Of a stretch of DNA of 8,766 bases, positions 7,360 to 8,766 are shown in pieces. How positions within the stretch are numbered: position 1 is the stretch's first letter; each line of letters begins with the position of its first letter. The notes beneath the pieces are model-generated. The model was not told where the DNA came from and did no database searches. It worked only from the letters and a program-made list of their open reading frames with translations. This stretch comes from Armatimonadota bacterium. Lineage in GTDB: Bacteria > Armatimonadota > Fimbriimonadia > Fimbriimonadales > Fimbriimonadaceae. The stretch covers positions 1 through 8,766 of the forward strand of contig DPBN01000384.1 of the NCBI GenBank assembly GCA_003516955.1. Direction: 5' to 3'. The translations under genes were made by a program, and so were the position numbers.

Positions 7360-7374
7360 GATGCAATGGTCAAA

Positions 7375-7402
7375 TCTATATATTGTTATGGATACTATCC
7401 AA
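7375..7402 (-). promoter_or_regulatory. Weak candidate sigma70-like promoter for leuS
   Basis: On the - strand, TTGGAT (7402-7397) and TATAGA (7380-7375) are separated by 16 bp, in the only clearly AT-rich stretch of the window (7348-7394 has 15 G/C of 47, 32%). The matches to consensus are only 3/6 and 4/6. The -35 box overlaps the end of the upstream gene. leuS could equally be read through from the pgs genes. Confidence 0.25.
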
Positions 7403-8615
7403 GAGGCTTTCGGATGGCAAGGGCTGCACCTGCGAGCAGCAAGCCCAGCACCAGCGGCCACGCGGGCTTTTTTGGGGTGTGCGTGACCCCGAAGGGGATC
7501 GGCGCCTTTGGATTGCCGTCCACGGCGATCCCACTCTGGATCGCGAGGCCCTTTATGTTGAGGAAATGGATGATGGGAACACCGCGTGCAAGGTAGTAGC
7601 CGAGGAGTCCCTCACCTGCGTCGACAAAGTCCCCTTCCGGGGTGGCTGTCCCGGCTGCGCCGGGCTGTTTGGCCGGCTGCGCGCGGCTGTTCCTCGCAGA
7701 AGGAAGAGAGAGGCCGGGCTTGCGCGTGAGCGAGGCCTGCCCGATGCCGATATTGACATCCGCCCCGCCGATGTTCACGAAGGCTCTGATTGGGCCTGCT
7801 TTTTCGTATACTTCGAGGTGGGACAAAAAAGAGGCTTCGAAGCTCTCGCCACCGATGAAGGGCACATGCAAACTCCTCGCAGTACGGCGCGCGTAGCGGG
7901 CGAGATCGTCGCTCGGCTCGAGCCTGTAGAGTGAGGATATGCCCTGGTCGCCGTCGGCCCCTGGAGAAATCGCCGCGGGCATGTAGGGCAGCACACCGGC
8001 ATCCCTGCAGATAGCCATCATTTCAGCATTGCTCAGGCCCTCGATGTTCGCGCCATACTCCGAAGCGCCGAGGGACGTGATGAGGACAGGCTCGACGCCC
8101 GTCTCCGCACAGGCCGAAAGCACGGCGAGCAGAATGCCGGGGAAAGACCCCGAAGAGCCGACGGCGATTCTATCGCCCGGCCTCAGTCCAAGCTCGTGGA
8201 AATAGCGCACGAAAAGGGCGGCAAAGGAGGTGCTCGTCGCTGTCCGCTTGGCAACGATATCGCCGATCGTGGTGGTCAGCATGCTCGATTCGGCGCCGAT
8301 GAGACCAGTCAGATAGGGATCCAACGCCGGGTCAATCGGGATTCCGAGCAGTCGGCGCTTGTCTGCGACAGCTTCCTCCGCGCGAGCCATTCGCAGGGCA
8401 GCGCGGCGCATTGCGTCTGAGGAAGGATGTGGCACTTCGCGCGTAAAAAGCGAGGAAGCCGCGATGCCAAGGGCGAGCGCTCCAAGCGCCACAAGAACGC
8501 GCAGAAACGTGAATTGCTCTCGAAGATGTCGGCGGCGACCGCTGCACCACGTGCGGCGAGTGTGTGCCTGACGATCATCTCTAGAAACCCGAAACGATGT
8601 CGCAGATTGGTTCAT
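7395..8615 (-). CDS. Poly-gamma-glutamate system protein (PgsW-like)
   Basis: This 406-residue protein resembles the family annotated as poly-gamma-glutamate system protein, found beside PgsB and PgsC homologues; its biochemical role is not known to me. There is one membrane segment near the N-terminus (~37-57, LRVLVALGALALGIAAS) and one at the extreme C-terminus (~386-402, PLVLGLLLAGAALAI), with a large, probably extracytoplasmic domain between. That domain contains DRIAVGSSGSFPGILLAVL, SLGASEYGANIEGL and FVNIGGADVNIG, which look like Rossmann-type Gly-rich loops. A low-complexity Pro/Ala/Gln/Ser stretch (~298-328) interrupts it before FVDAGEGLLGYYLARG. The start at 8615 is 10 nt after the pgsC stop; GAGG overlapping that stop is a poor ribosome site. 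The first ~30 residues are Arg-rich and unlike a folded region, so a later start is possible. Codon use is less GC-ending than in purD or most of leuS. Confidence 0.82.
   Translation of the reverse strand: MNQSATSFRVSRDDRQAHTRRTWCSGRRRHLREQFTFLRVLVALGALALGIAASSLFTREVPHPSSDAMRRAALRMARAEEAVADKRRLLGIPIDPALDPYLTGLIGAESSMLTTTIGDIVAKRTATSTSFAALFVRYFHELGLRPGDRIAVGSSGSFPGILLAVLSACAETGVEPVLITSLGASEYGANIEGLSNAEMMAICRDAGVLPYMPAAISPGADGDQGISSLYRLEPSDDLARYARRTARSLHVPFIGGESFEASFLSHLEVYEKAGPIRAFVNIGGADVNIGIGQASLTRKPGLSLPSARNSRAQPAKQPGAAGTATPEGDFVDAGEGLLGYYLARGVPIIHFLNIKGLAIQSGIAVDGNPKAPIPFGVTHTPKKPAWPLVLGLLLAGAALAIRKPLG
7632..7725 (-). other. Low-complexity Pro/Ala/Ser/Gln linker encoded in the PgsW-like gene
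   Basis: The encoded stretch runs from about RKPGLSLPSARNSR through QPAKQPGAAGTATPEG and is poor in hydrophobic residues, unlike the flanking conserved-looking segments. It is probably a flexible surface loop or linker. The frame stays open across it, so it is not a visible frameshift. Confidence 0.5.
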
Positions 8616-8625
8616 CAGCCCAGCC

Positions 8626-8766
8626 TCAGCGTGCCACGAGCATGAGCACAGTGCGCGTCGCCAGGGTAATTACGGCACTCGCGAGGAGTGTTCTCCACGG
8701 CCCCTGTTTCCACGAATCGTTCGCGATGAGCCCCGGCACGACGTAGCCGATCGCGCGCATCTCAGG
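8626..8766 (-). CDS. pgsC: Poly-gamma-glutamate biosynthesis protein PgsC/CapC, C-terminal end (partial)
   Basis: PgsC is a small integral membrane protein that works with the ligase PgsB in making and exporting poly-gamma-glutamate. The - strand frame is open from 8766 to a TGA at 8628-8626, giving the last 46 residues. They begin PEMRAIGYVVPGLIANDSWK, whose IGxxVPGLIAN core is the well-known C-terminal signature of PgsC (the Bacillus protein has IGIIVPGLIAN followed by a KQG). A final hydrophobic helix follows (LLASAVITLAT, then TVLMLVA), as expected. The N-terminal ~100 residues lie outside the window. It sits directly upstream of the PgsW-like gene with a 10-nt gap, which supports both calls. 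Confidence 0.85.
   Translation of the reverse strand, partial: PEMRAIGYVVPGLIANDSWKQGPWRTLLASAVITLATRTVLMLVAR

Noticed and set aside
7348..7461. Upstream extension of leuS to an ATG at 7461
   Set aside because: It would run through the end of the PgsW-like gene and its stop; the extra residues are unlike LeuRS, and a good Shine-Dalgarno precedes the ATG at 7347.
7455..7480. Possible terminator (GC-rich stretch followed by six T on the + strand)
   Set aside because: No matching stem arms, and it lies inside the coding sequence of the PgsW-like gene on the opposite strand.
5977..7596. Long + strand open frame opposite leuS (539 codons)
   Set aside because: Antisense to conserved LeuRS motifs, with Asp/Arg/Gly/Val-rich composition and no family pattern.
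7383..7934. + strand open frame of 183 codons opposite the PgsW-like gene
   Set aside because: No recognisable motif or ribosome site, and it is antisense to a frame with membrane segments and family-like motifs.

Overview
This is a gene-dense, high-GC bacterial window with almost no non-coding DNA. It contains core housekeeping genes (replicative helicase, purine synthesis, nucleotide-pool sanitation, leucyl-tRNA synthetase), two envelope or secreted proteins and part of a poly-gamma-glutamate (PGA) cluster. No RNA gene, IS element, CRISPR array or long repeat was seen. The host cannot be named from the sequence. High GC, dense four-base start/stop overlaps and the gene mix fit an environmental, probably metagenome-derived bacterium. 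Armatimonadota is one guess, but nothing here proves it.

Layout. From 1 to 4146 four genes run on the + strand as a tight cluster: the 3' part of dnaB, purD (4-bp overlap), rdgB (11-bp overlap) and a predicted secreted zinc metallopeptidase with a C-terminal Ig-like domain (3-bp gap). From 8766 down to 3998 four genes run on the - strand: the last 46 codons of pgsC, a PGA-system protein (10-bp gap), leuS (47-bp AT-rich gap) and a membrane-anchored redoxin (4-bp overlap with leuS). The two clusters converge, and the metallopeptidase and redoxin reading frames overlap tail to tail by 149 bp.

How the genes work together. DnaB, PurD and RdgB share a nucleotide and replication theme: purine supply, removal of damaged purine triphosphates and fork unwinding. 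PgsC and the following protein belong to a system that makes or exports a PGA surface polymer; the ligase pgsB would be expected upstream, beyond position 8766. LeuRS and the redoxin are probably translationally coupled, with no obvious biochemical link.

Most notable. (1) The first ~169 codons of leuS have clearly relaxed codon usage, like the pgs genes upstream, while the rest of leuS is strongly GC-ending. This suggests a recombination or assembly junction inside leuS near 6840. (2) The metallopeptidase has an HExxHxxGF motif but no His at the usual third-ligand position. (3) The convergent 149-bp overlap leaves the true C-terminus of the metallopeptidase in doubt. I see no clearly undescribed multi-gene system; the PGA-associated protein and the metallopeptidase are the least-characterised genes.
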